Assembly (NCBI RefSeq): GCF_019285515.1
Contig: NZ_CP079095.1
Coordinates: 3,876,501-3,940,500 of the forward strand
DNA: 64,000 nt
Reading direction: 5' to 3'
From: Methylococcus sp. Mc7
GTDB lineage: Bacteria > Pseudomonadota > Gammaproteobacteria > Methylococcales > Methylococcaceae
The notes below the pieces were generated by a model that saw only the letters and a list, made by a program, of their open reading frames with translations, searched no databases and had not been told where the DNA came from. A program made the translations under genes and the position numbers. Positions 56,400 to 64,000 of this stretch are shown here, piece by piece; the stretch's first letter is position 1; every line of letters starts with the position of its first letter.

Positions 56400-56501
56400 C
56401 CGCCCCCTGATGGCGGCGCCAAGGCAAGCCATCGGCACCCAAAAAGATTTCATCGTTCTGTAACGGCGGGAGCGCAAACTGCAAAGCCCCAGGTTCTCGT
56501 T

Positions 56502-56870
56502 ATGCGGCAACCATCCGTGGCGATACCAAAAGAAAAGGCAATTGCAGAACGCCAGCAGAACCCCGCCGGCGAATCCCGCCTGCCGGCGCGCATCGATCAC
56601 TCCGAGCCGGGAGCGGCCGTCCGTTATCTCGAAAGCCTGCCGCGCGATGTCGGCTGGCTGCTGGTGACCGCCGGCATCGTCGCCGAAGTGGCACCGGGCG
56701 TCATCGGAACACCTTTCTGGGTCGCCGGCATGCTCATTCTCTGGCCGCGGATGGGCCACCGCATGGAACGCTGGATGCACCGGCGCGCGCCCAAGCTCCT
56801 TTACGGGGGACTACGGCAGATCGACCGGTTCCTCACCGACCTGGAGCGGCGCTATCCGCGGGCGCCCTGA
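56502..56870 (+). CDS. 122-residue putative membrane protein
   Basis: A variable N-terminus (1-40) precedes one or two membrane segments (about 49-82, DVGWLLVTAGIVAEVAPGVIGTPFWVAGMLILWP). A basic, probably cytoplasmic helix follows. The family is not recognised. The ribosome binding site is weak, so the start could lie a little downstream. It stands alone after a terminator; the 224-bp gap after it shows nothing I can assign. Confidence 0.62.
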   Translation: MRQPSVAIPKEKAIAERQQNPAGESRLPARIDHSEPGAAVRYLESLPRDVGWLLVTAGIVAEVAPGVIGTPFWVAGMLILWPRMGHRMERWMHRRAPKLLYGGLRQIDRFLTDLERRYPRAP

Positions 56871-57094
56871 AGGTGGGCGGCGCGACGGAAACCAGCGCGA
56901 TTTCCCGCGCTCCTGGGTGAGTCCACACAGCCGGCGTCATACTCCGTTAAATTCGGAAAGCTATCCTGATCGCCGAATCAAGCGGTCTCGAGCGGTTCGA
57001 AGAAACCGGAAACGACCGTGGCACTCTATTTGCTGAATGGAATCTCGAACGCAGGTCATCCTGCCACTCCCGCTGAACGAAAACGGAGCCGCAT

Positions 57095-57544
57095 ATGTCT
57101 GAACCCTCCACCGGCCTGAATCCGGGACATCTGCACCCGCCGCACGTTTCGCCGCCCAGCGTATCCGGGGTCAAGCCAGGGGTGCCGCTCGGCCTGGAAG
57201 CTTTCTGCGAACGCCTCGGCCTCCTGGCCAACATCGGTCTGCCCTGCATGGTTTATTTGAGCGGCCCGGGAGTGGGGCAGCTGTTCATGGGCCCCTTGCG
57301 TCAATGCGTGAGGGAAAAGGGACGCTTCGTGATCGAAAGCGATCAGTTCAGCCTTGGGTTGGAAGAACGGATGATCGGACAGATTTACCTGGCGGAGCAG
57401 GACGACGACGGCCAATCCGGAGCCGCGGTCGAGCTCTATCACCGCGACGGCGGCCTCATCACGCGCATCTGCGGCCTCCCGGATCCCGTGATCGGCGCGG
57501 TATGGCAGGACCTGATGGACGCCTTCTCGCACTCCACGTTGTGA
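57095..57544 (+). CDS. 149-residue protein, possible HemS/ChuX-like domain
   Basis: The N-terminus is Pro/His-rich (GHLHPPHVSPPSV). Residues 60-145 run as GPLRQCVREKGRFVIESDQFSLGLEERMIGQIYL, then AVELYHRDGGLITRICG and a Trp near the end (VWQDLMDAF). This order resembles one repeat of the HemS/ChuX haem-handling fold: FnLhLr, then a valine-rich strand, then LelFD.dG, then a late W. The resemblance is weak and made by eye. GGAG lies 7 bp before the ATG. It is followed by the peroxiredoxin gene. Confidence 0.65.
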   Translation: MSEPSTGLNPGHLHPPHVSPPSVSGVKPGVPLGLEAFCERLGLLANIGLPCMVYLSGPGVGQLFMGPLRQCVREKGRFVIESDQFSLGLEERMIGQIYLAEQDDDGQSGAAVELYHRDGGLITRICGLPDPVIGAVWQDLMDAFSHSTL

Positions 57545-57697
57545 ACGCCGGCGCTGGTCTATTTCTGAGTATTTTTGTGTACAATCCGGTTGCCGATTTC
57601 TGGCTCTCTCTCAATATTTAGAGGGTCGCCGGGCAGGCCCCGAGGTTTCGCCCGGCACCGCGATTCAACACCGTCCATTCATTCAAAGGAGATCTGT

Positions 57698-58303
57698 ATG
57701 AGCGTTCTCGTTGGCAAACCGGCCCCGGATTTCAAGGCGGCGGCGGTCCTCGGCTGCGGCACCATCGTCGACAGCTACTGGTTTTCGAAGGAAACGAAAG
57801 GCAAGTACGCCGCCATCGTGTTCTACCCGCTGGATTTCACTTTCGTCTGCCCGTCGGAGCTGATCGCGCTGGATCACCGCGTCGATGAGCTCAAGAAGCG
57901 CGGCGTGGAAGTGATCGGCGTTTCGGTGGACTCCCAGTTCACCCACAACGCATGGCGCAACACCCCGGTCGACAAGGGCGGCATCGGACCGGTCAAATAC
58001 ACCCTGGTCGCCGATGTCAGCCACGCCATCGCCAAGGCTTACGATGTCGAAGTCGAAGGCGCGGCCGTGGCCTATCGCGGCACCTTCCTGATCGACAAGT
58101 CCGGCACCGTGCGTCACCAGGTCGTCAACGACCTGCCGCTGGGCCGCAACATGGACGAACTGATCCGCATGGTGGACGCCCTGCAGTTCCACGAGGAGCA
58201 TGGCGAAGTCTGCCCGGCGGGCTGGAACAAGGGCCAGAGCGGCATGAAGGCCGACCCGGAAGGCGTCGCCGCCTATCTGAGCCAGAACGCCGACAAGCTG
58301 TAA
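57698..58303 (+). CDS. ahpC: Typical 2-Cys peroxiredoxin (AhpC/Prx1 group)
   Basis: The 201-residue enzyme reduces hydrogen peroxide and organic peroxides. Peroxidatic Cys51 lies in DFTFVCPSEL and resolving Cys172 in HGEVCPAGW, so it is a typical 2-Cys enzyme. AAAGGAGA precedes the ATG at 57698. No ahpF or thioredoxin reductase is adjacent; the electron donor is therefore unknown here. A strong terminator follows. A -10-like TACAAT at 57580-57585 may belong to its promoter. Confidence 0.95.
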   Translation: MSVLVGKPAPDFKAAAVLGCGTIVDSYWFSKETKGKYAAIVFYPLDFTFVCPSELIALDHRVDELKKRGVEVIGVSVDSQFTHNAWRNTPVDKGGIGPVKYTLVADVSHAIAKAYDVEVEGAAVAYRGTFLIDKSGTVRHQVVNDLPLGRNMDELIRMVDALQFHEEHGEVCPAGWNKGQSGMKADPEGVAAYLSQNADKL

Positions 58304-58327
58304 CCCCGGCGGCGCACGGTTCAAACG

Positions 58328-58363
58328 AAAGCGCGGGCGGAGCCGGCCTCCCCCGCGCTTTTT
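58328..58363 (+). terminator. Intrinsic terminator after the peroxiredoxin gene
   Basis: AAAGCGCGGG pairs with CCCGCGCTTT, with a nested GGAG/CTCC stem, and the T-run continues to 58363. It lies 25 bp past the stop and also abuts the convergent gene. Confidence 0.85.
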
Positions 58364-58366
58364 GGC

Positions 58367-58651
58367 TTATCCGTTGGTCGGAGCCCGCAGCAGGAAATAG
58401 TGGCGAACGGCTATCGCCACCACCGCCCCCACCACCACCGAGGAATGCCCGACCAGCCCCGCCATCATGACGGCCGACCTGGCATGGAACTCGGCCATCA
58501 GGGGTTTGGCCACGACCAGGCTCCAGACGAAATTCGGTACGTAATAGGCCAGCAGGCCGGCAAACGCCCATTGCACCGCGGGCAACCCGCGACCTTCCGC
58601 CGAACGGTAGAACCAGATCGCAATCAGAATTGCGACTATGCCGCCGATCAT
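58367..58651 (-). CDS. 94-residue membrane protein of unknown function
   Basis: Three hydrophobic segments are visible (about 2-15, 28-48 and 68-86), with a short basic end. No family is recognised. The ribosome binding site GGAGGAG lies about 6 bp before the ATG at 58651, which supports a real gene. It converges on the peroxiredoxin. Confidence 0.68.
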   Translation of the reverse strand: MIGGIVAILIAIWFYRSAEGRGLPAVQWAFAGLLAYYVPNFVWSLVVAKPLMAEFHARSAVMMAGLVGHSSVVVGAVVAIAVRHYFLLRAPTNG

Positions 58652-58715
58652 AATTTCTCCTCCATAGTTTTCTTATTTCGACACGGGCCTTAACGTGAAA
58701 GTCGCAGCAACCTTA

Positions 58716-58754
58716 CTCACCCTCTCCCTCTGGGAGAGGGGCGGGGTGAGGGAG
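58716..58754. repeat. REP-like palindromic repeat
   Basis: CCCTCTCCC (58720-58728) and GGGAGAGGG (58732-58740) form a perfect stem; CTCACCC and GGGGTGAG flank it as an outer, alternative pairing. This sequence type is a common dispersed intergenic repeat in GC-rich proteobacteria. The remaining gap to 58889 holds nothing else I can assign. Confidence 0.7.
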
Positions 58755-58889
58755 AGCGTAGCGAGGGTGCCCGATCATGGCTAACAGTCGCTTTCATCAT
58801 CCAGGGCGGCTGGTCGCCATGCTCGTTAGCCCCACCCGACCGATAAGATACAGGACTCGCGGCCCCGGTTCACGCCGCTACCCGAGCCT

Positions 58890-59822
58890 TCAGTCCGCCA
58901 GATCCGCGAACAGGGCGGTGCTGAGGTAACGCTCGCCGAAGGAGGGGATGATCGTCACGATCAGCTTCCCGGCATTCTCCGGACGGCGCGCCAGTTCCAG
59001 CGCCGCCCACAGCGCCGCACCGGAAGAAATGCCGACCAGAAGACCTTCTTCGCGGGCGGCGCGCCGGGCGAACTCGAAGGCGTCGTCGCTCTTCACCCGG
59101 ATGACCTCGTCGTAGATCGAGGTGTTCAGGATCGGCGGCACGAAGCCGGCGCCGATGCCCTGAATCGGATGCGGCCCCTTCTCGCCGCCGGACAGCACCG
59201 GCGAGGCATCCGGCTCCACCGCGACACACTGGAGGGTAGGCTTGCGCGATTTCAGCACCTCGCCGATCCCGGTGACCGTGCCGCCGGTGCCGACTCCGGC
59301 CACGACGATATCGACCTTGCCGTCGGTATCGCGCCAGATTTCCTCCGCCGTGGTCTTGCGGTGGATTTCCGGATTGGCGGCGTTCTTGAACTGCTGCGGC
59401 ATGAAATATTTCGGATCGGAAGCCGCCAGTTCCTCGGCCTTGCGGATCGCCCCGCCCATGCCTTCCGGGCCCGGCGTCAGGATCAGCTCGGCCCCGTAGG
59501 CCCTCAGCAGCATGCGGCGCTCCTTGCTCATGGTTTCGGGCATGGTCAAGACGCAACGGTAGCCGCGCGCGGCGCAGACCATGGCCAGGGCGATGCCGGT
59601 GTTGCCGCTGGTGGGTTCGACGATGACGGTGTCCGGGCCGATCAGGCCGGCCTGTTCGGCGGCGTCGATCATCGCCGCGCCGATGCGGTCCTTGACGCTG
59701 TGGGCCGGATTGAAGAATTCGAGCTTGGCGACGACCTCCGCCCCGCAGCCCGCGCTGAGCCGGCGGATTCGCACCAAGGGGGTATTGCCGATGAGATCGG
59801 TGACGCTGTTGGCGATTTTCAT
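58890..59822 (-). CDS. cysK: Cysteine synthase A
   Basis: The 310-residue PLP enzyme makes cysteine from O-acetylserine and sulfide. The PLP lysine is Lys44 in NPAHSVKDR; the substrate loop is [12 protein letters not shown] and the phosphate cup is GTGGTVTG. The ATG at 59822 ([17 protein letters not shown]) is the standard start; the longer frame upstream is non-coding. It is divergent from the PatB-like gene across 187 bp, and both belong to sulfur amino-acid metabolism. Confidence 0.96.
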   Translation of the reverse strand: MKIANSVTDLIGNTPLVRIRRLSAGCGAEVVAKLEFFNPAHSVKDRIGAAMIDAAEQAGLIGPDTVIVEPTSGNTGIALAMVCAARGYRCVLTMPETMSKERRMLLRAYGAELILTPGPEGMGGAIRKAEELAASDPKYFMPQQFKNAANPEIHRKTTAEEIWRDTDGKVDIVVAGVGTGGTVTGIGEVLKSRKPTLQCVAVEPDASPVLSGGEKGPHPIQGIGAGFVPPILNTSIYDEVIRVKSDDAFEFARRAAREEGLLVGISSGAALWAALELARRPENAGKLIVTIIPSFGERYLSTALFADLAD

Positions 59823-60009
59823 GGGTCTGGCACTCGAAAGATTCCAAGGATAATGAGATCTTGAGCGGAGCGTGCGCCGCTCGTCGCGGCATTCTATATC
59901 CCCAGAAGGCAAGTGGGTTATTTCTTTTGCGAAGCGCCGCGTCACCGCCCCATGGCGGCGCCATCCGTTAAACTTGAAAATCTTTGAACGACTCCAGGAG
60001 AACAACCGG

Positions 60010-61170
60010 GTGGCTTCGGAATTCGACTTCGAAATCCCGCGCGCGGGCACGGCATCCGTGAAATACGAGGGGCGCGGCGCCTATTTCGGCAGCGACGACG
60101 TGATTCCGCTGTGGATCGCCGACATGGACTTCGCCGCGCCGCCCGCCGTCACGCAGGCCTTGACGGAACGCGCGGCCCATCCGATCTACGGTTATACCTT
60201 GTGCCCGGACAGCCTGTACGAAGCGCTGATCGGCTGGATGAAGCGGCGCCACGGCTGGGACATCCGGCAGGAATGGATACTCCTCTCTCCCGGCGTCGTG
60301 CCCTCGCTCCACGCCGCGGTGATGGCTTTCACCCACCCCGGCGACCCCGTGGTGATCCAGCCGCCCGTGTACCACCCGTTCTTTACGGCGGTCACCGTTC
60401 CCGGCCGCCGGCTGGCGCTGAATCCGCTGCGGCTCGAGCAGGGGCGGTACCGGATGGATTACGAGGGTCTGGAGCGCCTGTGCGCCGAGGGCGCCCGGCT
60501 CCTGATCCTGTGCTCGCCGCACAATCCGGTGGGGCGGGTATGGTCGCGGGAAGAGCTGGCAGAAGTGCTGCGCATCGCCGACCGCTACGGCGTGACCGTG
60601 CTGTCCGACGAAATCCATCACGACCTGGTCTATCCGGGCTTCCGGCACATGCCACTGGCCGCGCTGGGGGACAATCCTCCCCATGTCCTGACCGCGGTCG
60701 CTCCATCCAAGACCTTCAATGTGCCGGGGCTGGGGCTGTCCGCCCTCATCGTGCCGGACGCCGGCCGGCGCAAGGCGCTGCGCGAGGTATTCGAACTGTT
60801 CCACATCGGCGCCTCGACGCCGTTCGCCCTCACCGCCTTCGAAGCCGCTTACCGCGAGGGCGAAAGCTGGCTGGAACGCTTGCTCTCCTATCTCGCCGAG
60901 ACCCGGGACTTCGTGGCCGATTTCCTCGGCCGCCACGCACCGGCCATCAGGCCGGTCCCGACGGAGGGAACCTATCTGGTCTGGCTGGATTGTCGCGAAC
61001 TGGGCATGAGCGATGCGGAGCTGAAGCAGTTCTTCGTGCGCCGGGCCCGGGTCGGCATGAATCCGGGAATCACGTTCGGCGAAGCCGGCAGCGGTTTCAT
61101 GCGCCTCAACATCGGCGCGCCGCGGAGGATCATCGCCGAGGCGCTGGAGCGCATCGCCGGCGCGCTGTGA
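60010..61170 (+). CDS. patB: PatB/MalY-type C-S lyase (cystathionine beta-lyase)
   Basis: The 386-residue class I/II aminotransferase-fold enzyme has [16 protein letters not shown] near the start and the PLP lysine in [20 protein letters not shown]. This matches PatB/MalY proteins, which release homocysteine from cystathionine and cleave other C-S bonds. The GTG at 60010 was chosen because AGGAG lies about 9 bp upstream; the frame before it is antisense-like. It probably helps methionine synthesis or thiol recycling. Confidence 0.9.
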   Translation: MASEFDFEIPRAGTASVKYEGRGAYFGSDDVIPLWIADMDFAAPPAVTQALTERAAHPIYGYTLCPDSLYEALIGWMKRRHGWDIRQEWILLSPGVVPSLHAAVMAFTHPGDPVVIQPPVYHPFFTAVTVPGRRLALNPLRLEQGRYRMDYEGLERLCAEGARLLILCSPHNPVGRVWSREELAEVLRIADRYGVTVLSDEIHHDLVYPGFRHMPLAALGDNPPHVLTAVAPSKTFNVPGLGLSALIVPDAGRRKALREVFELFHIGASTPFALTAFEAAYREGESWLERLLSYLAETRDFVADFLGRHAPAIRPVPTEGTYLVWLDCRELGMSDAELKQFFVRRARVGMNPGITFGEAGSGFMRLNIGAPRRIIAEALERIAGAL

Positions 61171-61180
61171 AAACCCGGCA

Positions 61181-61645
61181 TCAAACGGCGATCCATTCGA
61201 TCCGGGCCGACGGCGCGCCGTCGGCGATGTCGAGCAGGGCCACACTGACCGGCAGCTTGAAACGCCGCGGGCCGGCGCTGCCCGGATTGAGATAGAGCAC
61301 CCCGCCGCTTTCGCGGATCGCCGCGCGATGGGAATGGCCGCAGACCACGGCGCCGAAACCCTCGGCCACCGGATCGATCGCCAGCGTCTGCAGGTCGTGC
61401 AGCACGTAACAGGCAAGGCCTGGGCATTCGACCACCGCGGTTTCGGCAAGGCTCTCGGCCCAGGCGCCGCGGTCGTTGTTGCCGCGCACGGCCACCACCG
61501 GCGCCAGTTCGCGCAGGCCATCGAGAATCACGGGATGGCCGATATCGCCGGCATGGACGATGAGATCGCTGCCCACCAGCAGCGCGACGGCCTCCGGACG
61601 CAGCAGGCCGTGGGTGTCGGCAATCAGCCCGATGCGCTTCGGCAC
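61181..61645 (-). CDS. YfcE/MJ0936-type metallophosphoesterase
   Basis: The 154-residue enzyme carries all calcineurin-type motifs: GLIADTHG, HAGDIGH, VRGNNDRG and VCGHSHR. It should be a small cytoplasmic phosphodiesterase with a two-metal site; the natural substrate is unknown. The GTG at 61645 (MPKRIGLIADTHG) was chosen by alignment to the family. It lies 4 bp after the zwf stop and may be co-transcribed with gnd-zwf. Confidence 0.88.
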   Translation of the reverse strand: MPKRIGLIADTHGLLRPEAVALLVGSDLIVHAGDIGHPVILDGLRELAPVVAVRGNNDRGAWAESLAETAVVECPGLACYVLHDLQTLAIDPVAEGFGAVVCGHSHRAAIRESGGVLYLNPGSAGPRRFKLPVSVALLDIADGAPSARIEWIAV

Positions 61646-61649
61646 TGGA

Positions 61650-63164
61650 CTACACGGCGTTGGCCCAGTGCCGGCCGTCCTCTTCCAGCAACTCGTCGGC
61701 TTCCTTCGGCCCCCAGGTCCCGGCGGCATAGTTGGGGAACGAGCGCGCCGGCAGCGCCTTCCAGACGTCGAGGATGGGCTGGATGACGCTCCAGCCGGCC
61801 TCGACCATGTCGGCGCGCTGAAACAGCGTGGCGTCGCCCGTCATGCAGTCGTGCAGCAGCCGTTCGTAGCCGGTGCTGGAGCTGGCGCCGAAATAGTCCT
61901 CGTAGTCGAAATCCATCTTGACCGCGCCCAGCCTCATGACCGGGCCGGGTTCCTTGGCGCCGAACTGGAGCGAGATGCCTTCGTTCGGCTGCAGATGGAT
62001 GACCAGCCGGTTGGTCTGCAACTGCTCGATCTGGGTGTTCCGGAACAGGACCAGGGGGGCGCGCCGGAACTGGATCGCGATCTCCGTCACCCGCTTGGGC
62101 ATGCGCTTGCCGGTGCGCAGATAGAACGGCACCCCGGCCCAGCGCCAGTTGTCCAGGTTCAACTTCAAAGCCACGAAGGTCTCGGTATGCGAATCCGGGG
62201 CCACGTTCGGCTCGGCGCGGTAGGCCGGTACCGGCTCGCCGTCCACCGAACCTTCCCGGTACTGGCCGCGGGCCATCCTGCTGAGCACCTCCTCCGGCGT
62301 CGGCGCCTGGATGGCGCGCAGCACCTTGGTCTGTTCGTCGCGCACCGCATCGGCCTCGAACGAGATCGGCGGTTCCATGGCCGTCAGCGAGAGCAGTTGG
62401 AACAAATGGTTGGGCACCATGTCACGCATGCAGCCGGCGTTCTCGTAGTATCCGCCGCGCCTTTCCACGCCGACGGTCTCGGCGGCGGTGATCTGCACGT
62501 GGTCGATGTAGCGGCGGTTCCAGATCGGCTCGAAGATGCTGTTGGCGAAGCGGAACACCATGATGTTCTGCACGGTTTCCTTGCCGAGATAGTGGTCGAT
62601 CCGGTAGATCTGGCGCTCGTGCAGCACCTGCCGGATCTCGGCGTTCAGCGCCCTGGCCGAGTCCAGATCGTGGCCGAAGGGCTTCTCGATGATGACCCGC
62701 CGCCAGTGGCCGGCAGGCTCCTGCGCCATGCCGGCCCCGCCGAGCTGCTGCACGATTTCGCCGAAGAAGGCCGGCGCGGTCGCCAAGTAATAGAAATGGT
62801 TGTCGTCGATGCCGAGTTCGCCCCGGACCCGCTCGCACAGGTCCTTCAGGCGGCGGTAGTAATCGGCGTCGCGGAAATCGCCCTGGGCGAAGAAAATGCG
62901 TTCCTCCAGTCCGGTCCACAGCGCATCGTCCAGCTCGATGGCTGCGAACTCGTGGATCGCGTCGGAAAGATGCCGGCGGAAACCCTCCGTGTCCATGTCG
63001 TCGAAGGCCGCGCCGATCACCGCGAACTTCTTCGCGAGCAGCCCCGCCTTGGCGAGGTTGTACAAGGCCGGAACCAGCTTGCGCTTGGTCAAGTCGCCGG
63101 TGGCCCCGAAGATGACCATGACGCAGGAATCGCCGATACGTACCGGCGCGGTTTCGATGCTCAT
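61650..63164 (-). CDS. zwf: Glucose-6-phosphate 1-dehydrogenase
   Basis: The 504-residue enzyme oxidises glucose 6-phosphate with NAD(P). The coenzyme loop is [14 protein letters not shown] and the active-site motif is [21 protein letters not shown] is also conserved. It overlaps gnd by 4 bp (ATGA), so the two are translationally coupled. In methanotrophs with the RuMP cycle the pair oxidises formaldehyde-derived carbon to CO2 with NADPH formation; this setting is inferred. Confidence 0.97.
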   Translation of the reverse strand: MSIETAPVRIGDSCVMVIFGATGDLTKRKLVPALYNLAKAGLLAKKFAVIGAAFDDMDTEGFRRHLSDAIHEFAAIELDDALWTGLEERIFFAQGDFRDADYYRRLKDLCERVRGELGIDDNHFYYLATAPAFFGEIVQQLGGAGMAQEPAGHWRRVIIEKPFGHDLDSARALNAEIRQVLHERQIYRIDHYLGKETVQNIMVFRFANSIFEPIWNRRYIDHVQITAAETVGVERRGGYYENAGCMRDMVPNHLFQLLSLTAMEPPISFEADAVRDEQTKVLRAIQAPTPEEVLSRMARGQYREGSVDGEPVPAYRAEPNVAPDSHTETFVALKLNLDNWRWAGVPFYLRTGKRMPKRVTEIAIQFRRAPLVLFRNTQIEQLQTNRLVIHLQPNEGISLQFGAKEPGPVMRLGAVKMDFDYEDYFGASSSTGYERLLHDCMTGDATLFQRADMVEAGWSVIQPILDVWKALPARSFPNYAAGTWGPKEADELLEEDGRHWANAV

Positions 63165-64000
63165 GTCTTTTCCTCATGCCCACCGAAAGCGAAACGCATC
63201 GCCGACAGGATCTTGCGGGCGAATTCATCCTCGCCCTGGGAGGAGAAGCGCTGATACAGCGCCGCGCTGAGCACCGGCGCCGGGGTGCCCTGATCGATGG
63301 CGGTCGCCACCGTCCAGCGGCCCTCGCCGGAATCGGAGACCCGGCCGCCGAACTTCGCCAGATCGGGATCGCGGCCCAGCGCCTCGGCGGTGAGGTCGAG
63401 CAGCCAGGATGACACCACGCTGCCGCGCCGCCACAGCTCGGCGATGTCGGCGACCGGCAGGTCGTAGCGGTAATGCTCGGGATGGCGCAGAGGCGCGGTT
63501 TCGGCATCCTGGGCCTTGCCGGCTTTGCCGATGTTGGCGCGGCTGAGGATGTTGAAGCCTTCGGAATAGGCCGCCATCAGGCCGTACTCGATGCCGTTGT
63601 GGACCATCTTGACGAAATGCCCCGCGCCGGCCGGCCCGCAATGGAGATAGCCCTGCTCGGCGGTGCTCCGGCTGTCCCTGCGGCTGGCGGTCTCGGCGAT
63701 TTCACCCTTGCTCGGCGCCAGGGCCTGGAAGATGGGATCGAGATGCGCCACGGCTTCCGGCTCGCCGCCGATCATCAAACAATAGCCGCGCTCGAGGCCC
63801 CAGACGCCGCCGCTGGTCCCCACGTCCAGGTAGCGCAGACCGCGCCCGGCCAGGCTTTCCGCGCGGCGGATGTCGTCGACGTAATTGGAATTGCCGCCGT
63901 CGATCAGGATGTCGCCGGCTTCGAGCACGCCGGCGAGCCGCTCCGCCATGCGGTCCACCACGGCGGCCGGCAACATCAGCCATACCGGCCGCGGCGGGGC
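63161..64000 (-). CDS. gnd: 6-phosphogluconate dehydrogenase, decarboxylating (5' end cut by window)
   Basis: About 279 C-terminal residues are present; the N-terminal NADP loop lies beyond the window. Visible motifs are [38 protein letters not shown] and the catalytic [16 protein letters not shown]. The protein appears to be the short form (about 300-330 residues), with a C-terminus ending soon after [16 protein letters not shown]. Its stop overlaps the zwf start. Confidence 0.95.
   Translation of the reverse strand, partial: APPRPVWLMLPAAVVDRMAERLAGVLEAGDILIDGGNSNYVDDIRRAESLAGRGLRYLDVGTSGGVWGLERGYCLMIGGEPEAVAHLDPIFQALAPSKGEIAETASRRDSRSTAEQGYLHCGPAGAGHFVKMVHNGIEYGLMAAYSEGFNILSRANIGKAGKAQDAETAPLRHPEHYRYDLPVADIAELWRRGSVVSSWLLDLTAEALGRDPDLAKFGGRVSDSGEGRWTVATAIDQGTPAPVLSAALYQRFSSQGEDEFARKILSAMRFAFGGHEEKT

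Overview
The window is a dense, GC-rich chromosomal segment from a gammaproteobacterium. The gene order is typical of that class: tRNA-Tyr/Gly/Thr-tuf-tRNA-Trp-secE-nusG-rplKAJL-rpoBC, TPR-lolB-ispE-tRNA-Gln-prs-rplY-pth, hemA-prfA-prmC, and aroQ-accB-accC-prmA. The overall impression is of a Methylococcus-like methanotroph. That assignment is inference: no methane-oxidation gene lies in the window. There are no CRISPR arrays, intact insertion sequences or phage genes.

Layout. From 0.4 to 7 kb on the minus strand lie a fused thiS-thiG gene, a DAHP synthase, and phosphate genes read pstC-pstA-pstB-phoU without a pstS. From 7.3 to 10.4 kb is a compact minus-strand trio: a retropepsin-like protease, a 7TM protein with an inactive transglutaminase domain, and an ATP-grasp ligase. 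From 10.5 to 25 kb come a dihaem cytochrome c and the whole transcription/translation block (rpoC, rpoB, rplL, rplJ, rplA, rplK, nusG, secE, tuf and four tRNAs). From 25 to 30.6 kb are pth, rplY, prs, tRNA-Gln, ispE, lolB and a TPR lipoprotein. From 30.8 to 34 kb on the plus strand are hemA-prfA-prmC, linked by overlaps or tiny gaps. From 34 to 42.4 kb on the minus strand are rlmI, a zinc-ribbon protein, prmA, accC, accB, aroQ, a TlpA thioredoxin, a DsbD with a duplicated N-terminal domain, and cutA. From 42.4 to 52.5 kb are fxsA, a small membrane protein, uvrD, two poorly known genes, a lipoprotein hydrolase, tex, hpf and a divergent Glu/Leu/Phe/Val dehydrogenase.

From 52.5 to 58.7 kb is the most accessory-like stretch. 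It holds a Gly/His-rich lipoprotein, a membrane-anchored DNA/RNA endonuclease, a PepSY membrane protein, four small proteins of unknown or uncertain function, and a 2-Cys peroxiredoxin. The region has strong terminators and one long inverted repeat in a leader. From 58.9 to 64 kb are cysK, a divergent PatB-type C-S lyase, a small phosphoesterase, zwf, and gnd cut by the window end. In RuMP-cycle methylotrophs, zwf and gnd would serve cyclic formaldehyde oxidation and NADPH supply.

Most genes are housekeeping. The points most worth a second look are the protease/7TM/ATP-grasp operon, the dehydrogenase with isoleucine at the catalytic-lysine position, the ThiS-ThiG fusion, the tandem-domain DsbD, and the structured leader before the 145-residue protein at 55.9 kb.
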